Assembly (NCBI GenBank): GCA_041652335.1
Contig: JBAZHL010000013.1
Span: 1-15,641 of the forward strand
Direction: 5' to 3'
DNA: 15,641 bases
Source of the DNA: 2-01-FULL-49-10 sp041652335
GTDB lineage: Bacteria > Patescibacteriota > Kazan-3B-28 > UBA10110
Below, one piece after another: positions 13,724-15,641 of the stretch (the first letter of the stretch is position 1; each line of letters begins with the position of its first letter). Made by a program: the position numbers and the translations under genes. A model generated the notes under the pieces. It worked only from the letters and a program-made list of their open reading frames with translations. It ran no database searches and had not been told where the DNA came from.

Positions 13724-13746
13724 AAAAAATCCGCTTGTATAGCGGA
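13724..13746 (-). terminator. Terminator between eno and mraZ
   Basis: On the minus strand TCCGCT and AGCGGA pair around a 5-base loop and are followed directly by six T. The plus strand also has T-rich sequence after the hairpin, so it may act both ways. It ends the eno transcript before the mraZ promoter. Confidence 0.75.
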
Positions 13747-13781
13747 AAGTTTTTGTTTTACAGGTGATAATTACACGAATC

Positions 13782-13877
13782 GTCATCCCGAGCACCTGCA
13801 AACGAGCATAAATTCTATCGAGGGATCTATTACCAGTGGCCTGTTAAACCAGATTCCTCCACGTTGGTCGGAATGAC
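13782..13877. repeat. 96-bp REP-like element overlapping the eno 3' end
   Basis: Outer arms GTCATCCCGA and TCGGAATGAC are complementary at 9 of 10 positions. The eno stop codon (13830-13832) lies in the middle, so the last 16 or so codons of eno are element sequence. Reading the arm on the coding strand gives VIPTNVEES, a peptide that recurs where such elements are translated. Confidence 0.85.
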
Positions 13878-15182
13878 AACGGAAAGAGGTGCTGTTTTGG
13901 AACCAGCGTAACTCACCTGATCACCTAACTGCTCTTCAATTCTTAGCAGTTCGTTATACTTGGCTACCCGCTCGGAGCGAGCCGGCGCCCCACTCTTAAT
14001 CTGAGTAGCTCCCACGGCTACAGCCAAATGCGAGATGAATGTGTCTTCGGTCTCCCCGCTCCGATGACTGATCACCACCGAGAAGCCCGCCTGCTGTGCT
14101 TGCTTAATGCAGTTTAAAGTTTCTGTTACCGTACCGATCTGATTTAACTTAATCAAAATGCTGTTACAACTTTTTTCATCAATCGCCCGCGCCAATCTTT
14201 TTAGATTAGTTACTAACAGATCATCCCCCACAATCTGCAGTTTATCGCCCAATTTGGTGGTCATCTGTGCCCAACCCGACCAATCATCTTCACTTAATGG
14301 ATCCTCAATGCTAAATATCTGATGCTTGGTTATTAATTGATCATAGAAACTGATCAGCTCATCGCTATTTAAGTTTTGCCTATCTATTACATACTTTCCG
14401 TCTTGGTAAAACTCACTGGCAGCACAGTCTAACGCCAGCCAGAAGTGAACTCCTAATTCGTAACCGGCGCTCTTGATCGCTTCGGCGATCAACTCTAAGG
14501 CTTCCTGGTTACTTTTTAGCGCCGGGGCAAAACCGCCCTCATCACCCACATTGGTAGCATAACCATGTGCTTTAACTATCTTTTTAAGCGATTGATAAAC
14601 CTCTGCTCCGGCTCGGAGAGCCTCACCGAAAGAAGCAAAACCGATCGGTGCGATCATAAACTCTTGAATATCAACATCGTTATCACCGTGTCGGCCGCCA
14701 TTAATCACATTCATCAAAGGTACCGGGAGCTGATTGCCACCACCCAGATATGCATACAACGGCTGACCAGCCGCCTCGGCCGCCGCTCTCGCCACTGCCA
14801 TGCTCACCGCCAAAATGGCGTTGGCCCCCAGGTTGGTCTTGTTTTCCGTCCCATCCAGCTCGATCAAAAGCCGGTCTATCCCCGCCTGATCTGCTACATC
14901 ATGCCCGAGCAAGACTGGAGCGATTCTGTCTCTGATATTAGCAACGGCCTGCTGGACCCCTTTTCCCCTAAACCGTTTTGGGTCACCATCTCTAAGCTCC
15001 AAAGCCTCATGGCTCCCGGTGCTGGCGCCACTGGCCACTGCCGCTCTTCCCCTCACGCCGTCATCCCTGGCCGCGCCCTGCGGACTCGTCCGCGGGCAGG
15101 CCAAAACCACCTCGGCCTCAACCGTGGGGTTACCCCGAGAATCCAGAATCTCCCTGGCTTTTACCTCTTGGATCCGGCTCAT
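13830..15182 (-). CDS. eno: Enolase, with repeat-derived insertion and tail
   Basis: 450 residues; 2-phosphoglycerate to phosphoenolpyruvate in glycolysis, cytosolic. Diagnostic blocks are EILDSRGNPTVEAEV, PSG-type loop SGASTGSHEALELRDGD, VDIQEFM, NVGDEGGFAP, IEDPLSEDDW, ILIKLNQIGTVTET, ISHRSGETEDTFI and SGAPARSERVAKYN, so all catalytic residues are in place. It is about 20 residues longer than usual for two reasons. Residues 28-43 (ACPRTSPQGAARDDGV) replace the normal four or five residue turn and are encoded by a REP-like palindrome. Residues 432-450 (PLSVVIPTNVEESGLTGHW) follow the normal end and come mostly from a second element. Start is ATG 15182; the frame upstream to 15239 is palindrome DNA. 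A 24-bp palindrome lies just upstream. Confidence 0.97.
   Translation of the reverse strand: MSRIQEVKAREILDSRGNPTVEAEVVLACPRTSPQGAARDDGVRGRAAVASGASTGSHEALELRDGDPKRFRGKGVQQAVANIRDRIAPVLLGHDVADQAGIDRLLIELDGTENKTNLGANAILAVSMAVARAAAEAAGQPLYAYLGGGNQLPVPLMNVINGGRHGDNDVDIQEFMIAPIGFASFGEALRAGAEVYQSLKKIVKAHGYATNVGDEGGFAPALKSNQEALELIAEAIKSAGYELGVHFWLALDCAASEFYQDGKYVIDRQNLNSDELISFYDQLITKHQIFSIEDPLSEDDWSGWAQMTTKLGDKLQIVGDDLLVTNLKRLARAIDEKSCNSILIKLNQIGTVTETLNCIKQAQQAGFSVVISHRSGETEDTFISHLAVAVGATQIKSGAPARSERVAKYNELLRIEEQLGDQVSYAGSKTAPLSVVIPTNVEESGLTGHW
15059..15102. repeat. REP-like palindrome inserted in frame inside eno
   Basis: Begins CGTCATCCC on the plus strand, the standard outer arm, and carries a hairpin of GCGGA/TCCGC (80-84, 89-93 of 15000) with flanking GCCC/GGGC and outer GGCC/GGCC pairs. 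It encodes residues 28-42 of enolase on the minus strand, without stop codons or frame change. Confidence 0.8.
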
Positions 15183-15188
15183 ACCTAT

Positions 15189-15212
15189 ATAGTAGGCCGG
15201 CCGGCCTACTAT
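15189..15212. promoter_or_regulatory. Perfect 24-bp palindrome before eno, possible operator/promoter
   Basis: ATAGTAGGCCGG is followed by its exact complement with no loop, six bases before the eno ATG. On the coding strand ATGACA (15212-15217 region) and TACTAT at 17-base spacing could be -35 and -10 boxes with the palindrome as spacer, which would make the message nearly leaderless. Half of a REP-like arm (GTCATCCCGA) abuts it at 15213. Confidence 0.5.
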
Positions 15213-15234
15213 GTCATCCCGATCTCCAATTTTT

Positions 15235-15324
15235 GTCATTCTGAATCCGCCAGCGTGCGGATGAAGAATCTAGTCCCGGCTTGCCGGGACGCTGCGCTAG
15301 ATCCTTCGTTTCACTCAGGATGAC
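15235..15324. repeat. REP-like palindromic element, 90 bp, with nested hairpin
   Basis: Starts GTCATTCTGAATCCGCC and ends CACTCAGGATGAC. It matches 12961-13025 (reversed) except for 25 extra bases in the centre made of the hairpin GTCCCGGC-TT-GCCGGGAC plus GCTGCGC. Two of the seven CTAG sites in the window are at the edges of this insert. It fills the gap between the cupredoxin-like gene and eno. Confidence 0.87.
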
Positions 15325-15328
15325 AACG

Positions 15329-15641
15329 CTACTTTACGATAATAGTACCGGTCTGGCTGGGATTGAGATCGTTGTGATAACCAACCACCTGGGCCTTGGT
15401 GAAGGTGAACGAATAAGTTCCCCCAACCTTTATCCTCTGCTTAGCATCAAATCCCGGCACACTGGTATGAGTAGGACACGGGTCCGCGGCTGGCCAAACA
15501 TCAGCGCCAGTTCCTCCAGGCACATAGGTTGCTACGTCCCCCTTAAAAGTTGTGGTAGCATCATCACCCATGTTTTCGAAGATAATGGTGTCCCCCACAT
15601 TGATGGTGATACTCTTCGGCGTAAATTCACCATTGCCATAA
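15329..15641 (-). CDS. Cupredoxin-like protein, 5' end outside window
   Basis: 104 residues are visible and the frame runs off the right edge, so the signal peptide or anchor expected for this extracytoplasmic fold is not seen; the GTG at 15598 is internal. The plastocyanin-like pattern is clear: FTPKSITINVGDTIIFEN, then DPCPTHTSVPGFD, GGTYSFTFTKA and YHNDLNPSQTGTIIV. Typical members bind copper through His, Cys, His and Met. In the final block the expected Cys, His and Met positions are Asn, Asn and Gln, and the first His position in the FENMGDD region is also missing, so ordinary type 1 copper binding is doubtful. It ends five bases before a REP-like element. Confidence 0.82.
   Translation of the reverse strand, partial: YGNGEFTPKSITINVGDTIIFENMGDDATTTFKGDVATYVPGGTGADVWPAADPCPTHTSVPGFDAKQRIKVGGTYSFTFTKAQVVGYHNDLNPSQTGTIIVK

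Noticed and set aside
14565..15323. Plus-strand frame of 252 codons
   Set aside because: It is antisense to enolase, whose motifs are complete, and runs into the upstream repeat; no known protein features.
6732..15324. CRISPR array
   Set aside because: Repeats are dispersed, palindromic, in gene gaps, and without regular spacers; no cas genes.
1..15641. tRNA or rRNA genes
   Set aside because: I saw no cloverleaf with a T-loop consensus and no rRNA sequence on either strand by eye.

Overview
The window reads like a chromosome segment from a small-genome bacterium, most probably of the Candidate Phyla Radiation (Patescibacteria). This is inference: it rests on compact, mostly short proteins, a reduced division/cell-wall cluster, a MurF without its usual N-terminal domain, and intergenic DNA packed with palindromic repeats. 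Base composition is close to balanced. UGA is used as a stop in at least two genes, so the UGA-recoding CPR lineages are unlikely. Almost every gene is on the minus strand; only a partial gene at the left edge is on the plus strand.

Right part, read in the direction of transcription (right to left). A partial cupredoxin-like secreted protein enters from the right edge, followed by enolase (eno). Enolase ends at a clear terminator, and a new unit starts at a well-formed promoter (TTGATA-N16-TATAAT) followed by three 10-bp-spaced MraZ boxes. This unit is mraZ, rsmH (mraW) and an FtsL-like gene. A UUCG-loop terminator separates it from ftsI (PBP2/3 transpeptidase), murF and mraY. Together these make, export and cross-link peptidoglycan precursors at the division site. 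The usual followers murD/ftsW/murG/murC do not appear after mraY.

Middle part (about 6.6 to 2.2 kb). After mraY comes an accessory block on the same strand: an Anbu/proteasome-like Ntn hydrolase with serine in place of the N-terminal threonine, a one-TM coiled-coil protein overlapping it, a two-TM protein, and a DUF4209-type protein carrying an Rx4H HEPN ribonuclease motif. A MjaI-family (CTAG) restriction endonuclease and a translationally coupled beta-class DNA methyltransferase follow. I read this as a defence island; the four-gene protease/membrane/HEPN set is the best candidate for an undescribed system. CTAG occurs only 7 times in the window by my scan and not once between about 5.5 and 15.3 kb.

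Left part. A histidine phosphatase, an HD-domain hydrolase and an ASCH-domain protein form a short housekeeping run. They converge on the 3' end of an unidentified plus-strand gene that has a textbook terminator.

Intergenic DNA. At least nine REP-like palindromic elements with GTCAT.../...ATGAC ends are scattered through the gaps. Two have altered enolase itself: one sits in frame near its N-terminus and another supplies its C-terminal tail and stop. A separate 112-bp foldable repeat occurs twice (97% identical), and two longer elements (118 and 143 bp) are closed by 14-15 bp inverted repeats.
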